Part shown: positions 55,755 through 64,000 of the stretch, piece after piece
How positions within the stretch are numbered: the stretch's first letter is position 1
Layout: each line of letters starts with the position of its first letter
Source: Pseudaminobacter soli (ex Li et al. 2025)
GTDB lineage: Bacteria; Pseudomonadota; Alphaproteobacteria; Rhizobiales; Rhizobiaceae
Reading direction: 5' to 3'
Length of the DNA: 64,000 bases
Assembly (NCBI RefSeq): GCF_029892515.1
Contig: NZ_JARXVF010000001.1
Location: 186,001 to 250,000 of the forward strand
Notes under the pieces: model-generated
What the model was told of the DNA's origin: nothing
The model's database searches: none
What the model saw: the letters and a program-made list of their open reading frames with translations, nothing else
Translations under genes and position numbers: made by a program

Positions 55755-56156
55755 ATGAACAAGATTGCACATCCCGTAGCGAGCCAGCCAGACACTGACG
55801 GCGAAGTTCCCTACAAATACTTCATCGAGGCCATGCGGCCGCTCACCGGTAAGTGGAAAATCGAGATCATGTGGTTGCTGGCACAGGGCACCCACCGATT
55901 TGGCGAATTGCGCAGAGCGCTTCCCGGCATCACCCAGCACATGCTGACCGTCCAACTGCGCGAGTTGGAGGCTGATGGCCTCGTCAAGCGCACGGCCTAT
56001 GAAGAAATGCCCCCGCGTGTGGAATACGACATCACTGAGGCCGCCCGTGGCCTGCAGCCCGTATTCGAGACCCTCATCGCGTGGTCAAAGCAGCACGGGC
56101 CGATCTCGCGCAGGCACACGGTCGGCCGCGATCAGCCAGGCGCGAACGCAGTCTGA
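55755..56156 (+). CDS. HxlR-family winged-helix regulator
   Basis: Protein of 133 aa: YKYFIEAMRPLTGKWKIEIMWLLAQGTHRFGELRRALPGITQHMLTVQLRELEADGLVKR then the wing YEEMPPRVEYDITEAARGLQP. Unlike most HxlR proteins it has no Cys before the first helix, so a thiol switch there is unlikely. No divergent partner gene is visible; upstream is a gene-poor region. It is convergent with parC. Confidence 0.88.
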   Translation: MNKIAHPVASQPDTDGEVPYKYFIEAMRPLTGKWKIEIMWLLAQGTHRFGELRRALPGITQHMLTVQLRELEADGLVKRTAYEEMPPRVEYDITEAARGLQPVFETLIAWSKQHGPISRRHTVGRDQPGANAV

Positions 56157-56221
56157 CCGATCGTCAAGTTTCGGACACTAATGCGAGTTGGCCTTCGCCA
56201 TCTCGCCTTTTCGTGTTTGAA

Positions 56222-56262
56222 GCATGATCTTGCCCGAAAGGTCCTAGACCTTCCGGGACAAG
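56222..56262. repeat. Partial copy of the intergenic palindromic repeat
   Basis: GCATGATCTTGCCCGAAAGGTC followed by CTA and GACCTTCCGGGACAAG, an imperfect hairpin (one mismatch in the 11-bp inner stem). It shares GCATGATCTTG-CCGAAA with the reverse of the repeat at 19758-19802. It lies at the 3' end of parC and may act as its terminator. Confidence 0.6.
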
Positions 56263-56265
56263 TTT

Positions 56266-58545
56266 TTATCCGCCGAATTTACCAGTGCGTGGAAAACCCT
56301 TGGGCACCATGCGGCCGGCCGCGGCGCGGTTGCCGATCCACTCGATCAGTTCCTCGCGGCTGCGCACGAAGGTGCGCTCGGCCGAATCCTGCCAGCTCAG
56401 CCCGTCGGTCATGGCGAAGAGCTTGATGTCGAGCACGCCGCCGTCCTTATAGCGCTGCAGGCGCACGCCCTTGCCCCGCGTCATTTCCGGGATTTCGGAA
56501 AGCGCGAATACCAGTAGCTTGCGGTTGTCACCGACGATTGCCACATGGTCGCCCGTTACGGACAAGCAGAGCTTGGCCTCGTCCGGCAGCTTGACGTTCA
56601 TCACCTGCTTGCCCTTGCGGGTGTTGGCAACGACGTCCGGCTCCGGCACGACAAAGCCGTTGCCCTCGGTCGAGACCAGCAGCAGCTTGCGCGACGGGTC
56701 GTGCACGAAGGCGGTGACGATATCCTGATCGTTCTCCATGTCGACAATGATGCGGATCGGCTCGCCATGGCCGCGACCGCCCGGCAGACGGTCGACGCCG
56801 ATGGTGTAGAACTTGCCGCCCGTCGTGAAGACGAGGATCTTGTCGGTGGTCTGGGCATGAAAGGCGAGCTTGAGCCCATCGCCCTCCTTGAAGGTGAATA
56901 GCGAATGGTCGTTGAGGTGGCCCTTCATCGCCCGCAGCCAGCCCTTCTCGGAGATGACGACGGTGACCGGCTCCTTCTCGATCATCGCGTTCTGAATATC
57001 GTTCAGATCGTGGTCGGGCGCGTCGGCGAAGGTGGTGCGGCGCTTGCCGACCTCGGGGCTTTCCTCGGGGCCAAAATCGCGGCGCACCTTGTGGACCTGC
57101 CAGGCAATCGTCTTCCACTGCTTTTCGTCGGAAGCCAGCAGTCGCTCGATCTCGTCCTTCTCGCTGCTGAGCGCGTCATGCTCCTTGCGGATCTCGAGCT
57201 CTTCCAGCTTGCGCAATGCGCGCAAGCGCATGTTGAGGATCGCTTCGGCCTGGATGTCGGTGAGCGACCAGCGGGCCATCATCACCTGCTTGGGCTCGTC
57301 CTCCTCGCGGATGATGCGGATCACCTCGTCGAGATTGAGATAGGCGATGAGGTAGCCGGCAAGGATTTCCAGCCGGCGCTCGATCTCGGCCAGCCGATGC
57401 TTGGAGCGGCGGACCAGAACTTCCTTGCGGTGCTCCAGCCATTCCTGCAGCACGCTCTTCAGCGACAGGACGTTCGGCACCTTGCCGCGCGACAGCACGT
57501 TCATGTTGAGCGGGAAGCGGCTTTCGAGCTCGGTGAGCTTGAACAGCGATTCCATCAACAGGCCCGGGTCGACGGTGCGGCTCTTGGGCACTAGAACGAG
57601 GCGGATGTCCTCCGCGCTCTCGTCGCGAATGTCTTCGAGCAGCGGCAGCTTGCGGGCCACCAGAAGCTCGGCGATCTTCTCGATCAGGCGCGCCTTCTGC
57701 ACCTGATAGGGAATTTCGGTGACGACGATGTTCCAGGTGCCGCGGCCCTGGTCTTCAACCGAATAACGGGAGCGGACGCGGAAAGAGCCTCTGCCCGTCT
57801 CGTAGGCGTCGAGGATCGAGGCGCGGCTGTCGATGATGACGCCGCCCGTGGGGAAGTCCGGCCCCTGCACTAGCCCGTCGCCCGGCTCCTTGCTGACGAG
57901 ATCGTCGACGCTCGCGTCGGGATGCTCGATCAGGTGCAGCGCGGCGGTGCAAAGCTCGGCGGCATTGTGCGGCGGAATGGAAGTCGCCATGCCGACCGCG
58001 ATGCCCGACGAGCCGTTGGCAAGCAGGTTCGGGAAGGCGCCGGGCAGAACCACCGGCTCCTCGTCTTCCTCGTTGTAGGTCGGCCGATAATCGACGGCAT
58101 CCTCGGTGATGCCTTCCAATAGCGCCACCGACACCTCGGTCATGCGCGCTTCGGTGTAGCGCATGGCAGCGGCGTTATCGCCGTCGACATTGCCGAAATT
58201 GCCCTGCCCATCGACCAGCGGGTAGCGAACGGCAAAGTCCTGCGCCAGGCGCACCAATGCGTCGTAGATCGACTGGTCGCCATGCGGGTGGAACTTACCC
58301 ATCACCTCGCCGACGATGCGGGCGCACTTGGCAAAGCCCTGGTCGGGGTTGAGGCGCAACAGCCGCATCGCATGCATGATGCGCCGGTGCACGGGTTTGA
58401 GCCCGTCGCGCACGTCCGGCAGCGCACGGTGCATGATGGTCGACAGCGCATAGGCAAGATAGCGCTCTTCGAGCGCCTTCTTCAGATCGACCGGTTCAAT
58501 ATGATCGCCATCGCCGGAACCCGGCGGCAAGAGCCTTTTTCCCAT
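56266..58545 (-). CDS. parC: DNA topoisomerase IV subunit A
   Basis: Protein of 759 aa. The catalytic Tyr is Y130 (AAMRYTEAR), in a GyrA/ParC breakage-reunion domain ([41 protein letters not shown]), then a short five-blade-type C-terminal part. ParC with ParE separates daughter chromosomes. At the quinolone-contact site the residue matching E. coli S80 is Gln (GDQS), which is usual for rhizobial ParC. The ATG at 58545 fits. Confidence 0.97.
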   Translation of the reverse strand: MGKRLLPPGSGDGDHIEPVDLKKALEERYLAYALSTIMHRALPDVRDGLKPVHRRIMHAMRLLRLNPDQGFAKCARIVGEVMGKFHPHGDQSIYDALVRLAQDFAVRYPLVDGQGNFGNVDGDNAAAMRYTEARMTEVSVALLEGITEDAVDYRPTYNEEDEEPVVLPGAFPNLLANGSSGIAVGMATSIPPHNAAELCTAALHLIEHPDASVDDLVSKEPGDGLVQGPDFPTGGVIIDSRASILDAYETGRGSFRVRSRYSVEDQGRGTWNIVVTEIPYQVQKARLIEKIAELLVARKLPLLEDIRDESAEDIRLVLVPKSRTVDPGLLMESLFKLTELESRFPLNMNVLSRGKVPNVLSLKSVLQEWLEHRKEVLVRRSKHRLAEIERRLEILAGYLIAYLNLDEVIRIIREEDEPKQVMMARWSLTDIQAEAILNMRLRALRKLEELEIRKEHDALSSEKDEIERLLASDEKQWKTIAWQVHKVRRDFGPEESPEVGKRRTTFADAPDHDLNDIQNAMIEKEPVTVVISEKGWLRAMKGHLNDHSLFTFKEGDGLKLAFHAQTTDKILVFTTGGKFYTIGVDRLPGGRGHGEPIRIIVDMENDQDIVTAFVHDPSRKLLLVSTEGNGFVVPEPDVVANTRKGKQVMNVKLPDEAKLCLSVTGDHVAIVGDNRKLLVFALSEIPEMTRGKGVRLQRYKDGGVLDIKLFAMTDGLSWQDSAERTFVRSREELIEWIGNRAAAGRMVPKGFPRTGKFGG

Positions 58546-58752
58546 CGTTTTCGGTTATCCGACCGTGCGATTCGCGGCAAGAGGGCGAATTGAAGCAAAA
58601 GCGCAAGCCCGGGCATGGGCATTTACTGCCCAGGACGCGTCATCTTCCGATTGCCTTTTTCGTGGATTTTTGAGCATGCTCCTCGCGAGCTGCTCGTTTC
58701 CGGGTCAGGCATGACTGGAAACGGCACAGTAGTTTTTTCTCAAGGACCAGCA

Positions 58753-59943
58753 ATGATGATCCGCACGACTTTTCAAAAGCTCGCTTTGTCGACCTTTCTT
58801 CTTGCGATGCCGTTGCACGCGGCTTACGCGCAGGACACAACTGCCGTGACCCAGCGCTTCAAGGAGCTCCTAGCCTCCCAGAACATGGATGTCGACTGGA
58901 AAGAGGTCAACGGCGATTCCTCCAAGATGGTCTTCGAAGGCGTGACCTTCGGCACCCCCGGTGAAAAAGAGCGCCTTTCGATCGGCAAGCTCACCTTCGA
59001 GGGCGTGAGCGAAGAGAACGGCGGATACAAGATCGATACGGTCACCACCGAGCCGTACCACTTCGCTGAAGACAAGGCTTCGGTCGACATCAGCTCGCTG
59101 GTGCTCTCGGGCGTCGTGCTGCCGGCTCCCGGTTCGACCGACGCGCTCGGCTCGATGGCGATGTACGATTCCGCCTCGCTCGCCAGCCTGGACGTCAAGA
59201 TGGCCGACAAGCCGGTGTTCACGATGTCCAATCTCTCGGTCGAAATGACGCCCCCCGCGGACGGCAATGCGCTGGAGTTCACCAGCTCGATCGAGAAGTT
59301 CACCGCCGATCTGAGCGCGATCGACGACGCCCAGACGAAGGCAGTCATCGACGGCATGGGCTACCAGTCCATCAGCGGCTATGTCGAATCGGCTGGCTCC
59401 TGGCACCCCACCACCGGCCGGCTGACCCTGTCGCAGAACGACATCTCGATCGAGAATGCCGGCACCATCGGCGTGACCTTCGATCTCGGCGGCTACACGC
59501 TGGCTTTCCTCAAATCCCTGCAGGACCTGCAGAAGAAGATGGCTGACCAGCCCGAAGGCGCTGACAAATCGGCCCAAGGCCTGGCCATGCTGGGCCTCAT
59601 GCAGCAACTGACCTTCGAAGGTGCGAGCGTGCGCTTCGACGACGACTCGCTGACCGGCAAGGTGCTGGAATACGTTGCCAAGCAGCAGGGCGTGCAGCCG
59701 ACCGACATCGCCAACCAGGCCAAGGCCGTCGCGCCGTTCATGACGTCCCAGCTCAACAATCCGGACCTGTCCGGCCAGATTAGCGCTGCCGTCAACAAGT
59801 TCCTGGAAGAGCCGAAGAGCATCGAAGTCAAGGCCGCGCCTTCCGCTTCGGTTCCCTTCGCGCTCATCGCCGCGGGCGCCATGGCCAACCCGCTCGACCT
59901 GCCCAAGACGCTCGGCGTCACGGTCCAGGCCAACGAAGAGTAA
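58753..59943 (+). CDS. Periplasmic protein of unknown function
   Basis: Protein of 396 aa with a signal peptide (MMIRTTFQKLALSTFLLAMPLHAAYA, cleavage after AYA). The mature part is acidic and mostly beta: repeated patterns such as KMVFEGVTFGTPGE, IGKLTFEGVSEENGGY, SLVLSGVVLPAPGST, then a helical C-terminal third with VLEYVAKQQGVQPTDIANQ and SAAVNKFLEEPKSIEVKA. The layout is like large beta-sandwich lipid- or membrane-associated proteins, but I cannot name a family. The ATG at 58753 has AAGGA upstream. A strong terminator follows. Confidence 0.8.
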   Translation: MMIRTTFQKLALSTFLLAMPLHAAYAQDTTAVTQRFKELLASQNMDVDWKEVNGDSSKMVFEGVTFGTPGEKERLSIGKLTFEGVSEENGGYKIDTVTTEPYHFAEDKASVDISSLVLSGVVLPAPGSTDALGSMAMYDSASLASLDVKMADKPVFTMSNLSVEMTPPADGNALEFTSSIEKFTADLSAIDDAQTKAVIDGMGYQSISGYVESAGSWHPTTGRLTLSQNDISIENAGTIGVTFDLGGYTLAFLKSLQDLQKKMADQPEGADKSAQGLAMLGLMQQLTFEGASVRFDDDSLTGKVLEYVAKQQGVQPTDIANQAKAVAPFMTSQLNNPDLSGQISAAVNKFLEEPKSIEVKAAPSASVPFALIAAGAMANPLDLPKTLGVTVQANEE

Positions 59944-59961
59944 GCCTCGGACTTGGAAACG

Positions 59962-59997
59962 AAAAAGCCCGGCATCGCTGCCGGGCTTTTTTTATTG
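59962..59997. terminator. Bidirectional terminator between the periplasmic protein gene and aspS
   Basis: A 13-bp stem AAAAAGCCCGGCA/TGCCGGGCTTTTT with a TCGC loop, ending in a run of seven T. It reads well on both strands and lies 18 bp after the upstream stop. Confidence 0.95.
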
Positions 59998-60023
59998 CGG
60001 TGAGAAACGCTTACGGGCGGTTC

Positions 60024-61814
60024 TCAATCTTCCTTCTTGGGCAGCGCCACGCGCAGCGACAGCTCGCGAAGCTGTGCCGGGGTCGCTTCCGACGGCGCGT
60101 TCATCAGGAGATCCTGCGCCTGCTGGTTCATCGGGAACAGCGTCACTTCACGCAGGTTCTTGGCGCCGACGAGCAGCATGATCACGCGGTCGATGCCGGC
60201 CGCCATGCCGCCATGCGGCGGGGCGCCATACTGGAACGCGCGGTAGAGGCCGCCAAAGTGCTCCTCGACTTCCTCGCGCGACTTGCCGGTCAGCTCGAAC
60301 GCCTTGACCATCACTTCGGGAAGCTGGTTGCGGATCGAGCCCGACGCGATCTCGTAGCCGTTACAGACCATGTCGTACTGGTAGGCCTTGATGGTGAGCG
60401 GATCCTGGGTGCTGAGTGCTTCCAGGCCGCCCTGCGGCATCGAGAACGGGTTGTGGGCAAAGTCAATCTTCTTTTCCTCTTCCAGCCATTCGTAGAAGGG
60501 GAAGTCGACGATCCAGCACAACTCGAAGCGGTCGCGGTCGACGAGGTTCAGTTCCTCGCCCGCACGAGTACGCGCCTCGCCGGCGAACTTGTAGAACTTG
60601 GCCGGGTCGCCCGCGACGAAGAAGGCGGCATCGCCGTCTTCAAGGCCGAGCTGCTGGCGGATCGCATCGGTGCGCTCCTCGCCGATGTTCTTGGCGATCG
60701 GGCCGGCGCCCTCGAGCTTTTCACCTTCCTTGCGCCAGAAGATATAGCCGAGGCCCGGCTGGCCTTCGCCCTGCGCCCAGGAGTTCATGCGATCGCAGAA
60801 GGCGCGGCTGCCGCCGGTCTTGGCGGGGATCGCCCACACCTCGACCTTCGGATCGTTGGCGATCATATTGGCGAACACCTTGAAGCCCGAACCGGCAAAG
60901 TGCTCCGTGACTGCCTGAATCTCGATCGGGTTACGCAGGTCCGGCTTGTCCGTGCCATAGGTGCGGATGGCCGTGTCGTAGGGAATGCGACGGAACGTCT
61001 GCGTGACCGGCTTGCCTTCGGCGAACTGTTCGAACACGCCGCGCATGACCGGTTCCATCGTGTTCCAGACGTCTTCCTGGGTCACGAAGCTCATTTCGAG
61101 GTCGAGCTGATAGAATTCACCCGGCAGGCGGTCGGCGCGCGGGTCTTCGTCGCGGAAGCAGGGCGCGATCTGGAAATAGCGGTCGAAGCCGGCAACCATC
61201 AGCAGCTGCTTGTACTGCTGCGGCGCCTGCGGCAGCGCGAAGAACTTTCCGGGATGGATTCGGCTCGGCACCAGGAAGTCGCGCGCGCCTTCCGGCGAGG
61301 AAGCCGTCAGGATCGGCGTCGAATATTCGGTGAAGCCGACATCGTTCATGCGCTTGCGCATGTCGGCGATGATCTTGGTGCGCGCAACGATGTTCCGGTG
61401 CAGCGTCTCGCGGCGCAGGTCGAGGAAACGATACTTGAGGCGGATGTCTTCCGGATAGTCCGGCTCGCCGAAGACCGGCAGCGGCAGCTCCTTGGCGGCC
61501 GACAGAACTTCCATCTCGCGGGCGAAGATTTCGATCTCGCCGGTGGCGAGGTTCGCGTTGGTGGTATCGCCGGTGCGCGCCTTGACCTCGCCGTCGACGC
61601 GGATGACCCATTCGCCGCGAACGGTCTCGGCGACCTTGAAACAGGGCGAATCCGGATCGGCGACGATCTGCGTCAGACCGTAGTGGTCGCGCAGGTCGAT
61701 GAACAGCAGGCCACCATGGTCACGGACACGATGCACCCAGCCCGACAGCCGAACGATCGATCCAACATCCGATTTCCTCAATTGGCCACAAGTGTGAGAG
61801 CGGTAACGGTGCAT
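60024..61814 (-). CDS. aspS: Aspartyl-tRNA synthetase (probably Asp/Asn type)
   Basis: Protein of 596 aa. It has the OB-fold anticodon part ([25 protein letters not shown]), class II motif 2 ([25 protein letters not shown]), the bacterial insert domain, and motif 3 ([16 protein letters not shown]). It charges tRNA-Asp; many alphaproteobacterial enzymes also charge tRNA-Asn, which GatCAB then corrects. Which type this is cannot be told from sequence alone. The ATG at 61814 fits. Confidence 0.97.
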   Translation of the reverse strand: MHRYRSHTCGQLRKSDVGSIVRLSGWVHRVRDHGGLLFIDLRDHYGLTQIVADPDSPCFKVAETVRGEWVIRVDGEVKARTGDTTNANLATGEIEIFAREMEVLSAAKELPLPVFGEPDYPEDIRLKYRFLDLRRETLHRNIVARTKIIADMRKRMNDVGFTEYSTPILTASSPEGARDFLVPSRIHPGKFFALPQAPQQYKQLLMVAGFDRYFQIAPCFRDEDPRADRLPGEFYQLDLEMSFVTQEDVWNTMEPVMRGVFEQFAEGKPVTQTFRRIPYDTAIRTYGTDKPDLRNPIEIQAVTEHFAGSGFKVFANMIANDPKVEVWAIPAKTGGSRAFCDRMNSWAQGEGQPGLGYIFWRKEGEKLEGAGPIAKNIGEERTDAIRQQLGLEDGDAAFFVAGDPAKFYKFAGEARTRAGEELNLVDRDRFELCWIVDFPFYEWLEEEKKIDFAHNPFSMPQGGLEALSTQDPLTIKAYQYDMVCNGYEIASGSIRNQLPEVMVKAFELTGKSREEVEEHFGGLYRAFQYGAPPHGGMAAGIDRVIMLLVGAKNLREVTLFPMNQQAQDLLMNAPSEATPAQLRELSLRVALPKKED

Positions 61815-62011
61815 GATGAAATTCCGGTCAGGAGTTTGCTTGGCCGTGCCGACGCTTCGGCGCGCAGCTCGAAAATTTGCGCGAAAAGCGCATGGGTACT
61901 AGATTTTGTCAAGGCAATGCCGCGTTTTGGTCCAATACCCAGAGGGATTGGGGGTGGCATTGATGCGTCTTATAGGTCACTACTGCCATTTCTCCACCTG
62001 ATCGTTGCCTG

Positions 62012-63283
62012 ATGTCCTCCATACGCCCGCTTATCCCGCTTCTCGTTGCCGCAGGCTTTCTGCTCGGCGGCAACGGCCTGCAAGGCACCCTGATTGCGCT
62101 GCGCGGCGCCCAGGAAGGCTTTTCGCCCTCGACCATCGGCTTCATGGGAACGACCTATTTCGCCGGCTTCCTGCTCGGCTGCATGGCGATCTCGCACATC
62201 ATGAAGGCCGTCGGGCATGTCAGGTCGTTTTCGGCGCTTGCGGCGATCGCCTCGGCCGGCACGCTGCTTCTGGTCCTCGTCATCGATCCGGTGATGTGGT
62301 CGACCATGCGCTTCATCACCGGCTTCTGCTTTGCCGGCCTCTTCACCGTCATGGAGAGCTGGCTCAATTCCGGCGTACAGAATCATGACCGGGCGCGCGT
62401 GCTGGCGCTCTACCGCATCATCGATATCGGTTCGGTCACCGGCGCGCAGTTCATGATCCCGATTTTCGGCGCGAGCGGCTTTGCCATCTTTGCCATGATG
62501 TCGATCATGATCACCCTGTCGCTGGTGCCCGTCTCGCTGGGCGACCGTTCCAACCCGAAGGCGCCGGAAGACGTCAAGCTCGACCTCGGCCGCGTGTGGC
62601 GCATCTCGCCGCTGGGCTCCATCGGCTGCATCGCCGTCGGCGTCACCAACAGCGCCTTCCGCACGTTGAGCCCCGTCTATGCCCAGCAGATCGGCATGTC
62701 GGTTGCGGATGTGGTGACCTTCGTGTGCGTCGGCATCATCGGCGGCGCGATCATCCAATATCCCCTTGGCAGCCTGTCGGACCGCTGGGATCGTCGCAAG
62801 GTGCTACTGCTGACGACGACCTTCGCCATGCTGGCGGCAGTCGTCATCACGACGATGGCCGGCAAGACGGCCCTGGCCAATTTCGGACTGGTGTTCATCT
62901 TCGGCTCGTTCGCAATGCCGCTCTACTCGCTGTCGGCTGCGCATGCCAACGACCGGGCCGACAAGCACGAATTCGTGCTGGTGAATGCGGCGCTGATGCT
63001 CTTCTATTCGATCGGTGCAATCGCCGGCCCCTTCGCCGCCTCGACCGTCATGCAGTTCTGGGGGCCGCATGCGCTGTTCGGCTTTATGGCGGCGATCTAC
63101 TCGATCTTCATCGTGATCATCATCTATCGCATGGGGGTTCGCAGCGCGGTACCCGCCAATCGGCGCGGCCGGTTCATCGCGCTGTTGCGCACATCCACGG
63201 TTTTTGCCCGGCTCGCGCGCCGTAAAGGTGATACCGTCCGTCGTCCGCAGGCCGCGGCGCTTGACGAAAGCGTCTCGGACTGA
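62012..63283 (+). CDS. MFS transporter (YcaD-like)
   Basis: Protein of 423 aa with twelve predicted membrane helices. The order is typical of the YcaD group: GGNGLQGTLIALRGAQEGF, GTTYFAGFLLGCMAISHIMKAVGH, a helix with GLFTVMESWLNSG, and the central loop GSLSDRWDRRKVLLL. The C-terminal 40 residues are basic and cytosolic. The substrate is unknown. It is divergent from aspS, and rnd starts 36 bp downstream. Confidence 0.9.
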   Translation: MSSIRPLIPLLVAAGFLLGGNGLQGTLIALRGAQEGFSPSTIGFMGTTYFAGFLLGCMAISHIMKAVGHVRSFSALAAIASAGTLLLVLVIDPVMWSTMRFITGFCFAGLFTVMESWLNSGVQNHDRARVLALYRIIDIGSVTGAQFMIPIFGASGFAIFAMMSIMITLSLVPVSLGDRSNPKAPEDVKLDLGRVWRISPLGSIGCIAVGVTNSAFRTLSPVYAQQIGMSVADVVTFVCVGIIGGAIIQYPLGSLSDRWDRRKVLLLTTTFAMLAAVVITTMAGKTALANFGLVFIFGSFAMPLYSLSAAHANDRADKHEFVLVNAALMLFYSIGAIAGPFAASTVMQFWGPHALFGFMAAIYSIFIVIIIYRMGVRSAVPANRRGRFIALLRTSTVFARLARRKGDTVRRPQAAALDESVSD

Positions 63284-63319
63284 AAGGAAATACCGTCCAT
63301 ATTCTGTTAACGAAATTTC

Positions 63320-64000
63320 ATGCACATCATAACAACCCAGCAAGAGCTCGAAACCGTCATTGCCGCACTCGGCAAGTCGGCGTTCGTCACTGTCGACACC
63401 GAATTCATCCGCGAGACGACCTTCTGGCCGGAACTCTGCCTGATCCAGATGGCCGCGCCCGGCGTGACCGCGCTGATCGATCCCCTGTCGCCAAACATAG
63501 ATCTCAAGCCGTTCTTCGAGCTCATGGCGAACGAAGCGGTGGCGAAGGTTTTCCACGCCGCGCGGCAGGACATCGAGATCATCTTCCATCTCGGCGAGCT
63601 CATCCCGCACCCGGTGTTCGACACCCAGGTGGCGGCGATGGTCTGCGGCTTTGGCGACAGCGTTTCCTATGACCAGCTGGTGCAGAAGGTCACCGGCACC
63701 CAGCTCGACAAGTCGTCGCGCTTCACCGATTGGCGCAACCGGCCGCTTTCCGACAAGCAACTGACCTACGCGCTGGCCGACGTGACGCATCTGATCGAGG
63801 TCTACGAGCATCTCCAGGCGCAGCTCGAGCGCGACAATCGCGCCCACTGGCTGAATGAGGAGATGGAGGTCCTGACCTCCCGCGAGACCTACGATCCGCA
63901 TCCCGACGATGCGTGGAAGCGGCTGAAGATGCGCCTGCGCAAGCCGATCGAGCTTGCCGTGCTGCAAAGCGTGGCCGCTTGGCGCGAGCGCGAGGCGCGT
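63320..64000 (+). CDS. rnd: Ribonuclease D (3' end outside window)
   Basis: The first 227 residues are present and the frame stays open to the window edge. DEDDy exonuclease motifs are seen: ExoI D26-x-E28 ([11 protein letters not shown]), ExoII with [13 protein letters not shown], and Exo[12 protein letters not shown] with the Tyr and last Asp. An HRDC domain begins near the end ([18 protein letters not shown]). RNase D trims the 3' ends of tRNAs and other stable RNAs. It follows the MFS gene by 36 bp. Confidence 0.95.
   Translation, partial: MHIITTQQELETVIAALGKSAFVTVDTEFIRETTFWPELCLIQMAAPGVTALIDPLSPNIDLKPFFELMANEAVAKVFHAARQDIEIIFHLGELIPHPVFDTQVAAMVCGFGDSVSYDQLVQKVTGTQLDKSSRFTDWRNRPLSDKQLTYALADVTHLIEVYEHLQAQLERDNRAHWLNEEMEVLTSRETYDPHPDDAWKRLKMRLRKPIELAVLQSVAAWREREAR

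Noticed and set aside
60000-62012. A 670-codon open frame antisense to aspS
   Set aside because: It is the complement of aspS, with low-complexity Arg/Leu/Ala/Asp content and no recognisable domain.
62804-63967. A 387-codon open frame antisense to the MFS gene and rnd
   Set aside because: Both plus-strand genes have clear family motifs; this frame has none.

Overview
This 64 kb window is ordinary, gene-dense, GC-rich chromosome of an alphaproteobacterium of the order Hyphomicrobiales (Rhizobiales). It is most like Mesorhizobium, Aminobacter and other Phyllobacteriaceae. Pointers are a RirA-type iron regulator, a HmuP-type haem locus, a phasin, a DUF1476 F1-ATPase inhibitor, the purC-purS-purQ-purL order with BolA and a CGFS glutaredoxin nearby, and a recA promoter carrying GTTC-N7-GTTC-like LexA boxes. 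I see no rRNA, tRNA, CRISPR array, phage or insertion sequence. The genus is an inference from protein resemblance and gene order recalled without a search.

Region by region. 1-6.2 kb: the 3' part of a NahK/ErcS-type hybrid kinase facing a NarL/FixJ regulator, then a zeta-class GST, a MaoC-fold protein, a phasin, a DUF445 membrane protein and a GNAT enzyme. 6.2-14.5 kb: an iron and haem block with rirA, the leftward operon hemP-hmuS-hmuT-hmuU-hmuV, a divergent TonB-dependent haem receptor, an HmuQ/HmuD-like haem monooxygenase and a small VOC protein. 14.5-19.8 kb: mixed metabolic and unknown genes, including a formaldehyde-activating-enzyme homologue that lacks the catalytic histidine and a small protein with a J-domain HPD motif. 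19.8-26.4 kb: a leftward operon resembling the coxDEF/xdhC maturation set of molybdenum hydroxylases (MoxR ATPase, VWA protein, split XdhC, MoCF/MobA-like fusion), interrupted by a 37-bp-arm inverted repeat. No oxidoreductase structural gene is visible.

26.5-34 kb: an orphan type I substrate-binding protein coupled to an S58 (DmpA-type) peptidase, DUF2171, purB, an extradiol-dioxygenase-like VOC protein, a GNAT, an RBBP9-type hydrolase, an HpcH/HpaI aldolase and the ATPase inhibitor. 34-41 kb: the purine operon purC-purS-(coiled-coil ORF)-purQ-(lipoprotein)-purL, then bolA, a DUF2233 protein and grxD. 41-54.8 kb: a Bcr/CflA transporter, ttcA, rpsD, an HxlR/NmrA divergent pair, murI, trmJ, icd, alaS, recA and psuK-psuG. 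54.8-55.75 kb is a gene-poor, repeat-bearing stretch. 55.75-64 kb: an HxlR regulator, parC, a periplasmic protein of unknown function, aspS, an MFS transporter and the 5' part of rnd, cut by the window edge.

Most genes are housekeeping or common rhizobial genes, and no clear undescribed multi-gene system stands out. The best leads are the Fae-like protein with His replaced by Met, the orphan Mo-hydroxylase maturation operon, the binding protein-S58 peptidase pair, the coiled-coil ORF inside the pur operon, the paired operators between hemP and the haem receptor, and two LexA-like boxes upstream of recA. Many start codons were moved inward from the longest open frame, using Shine-Dalgarno spacing and homologous N-termini.
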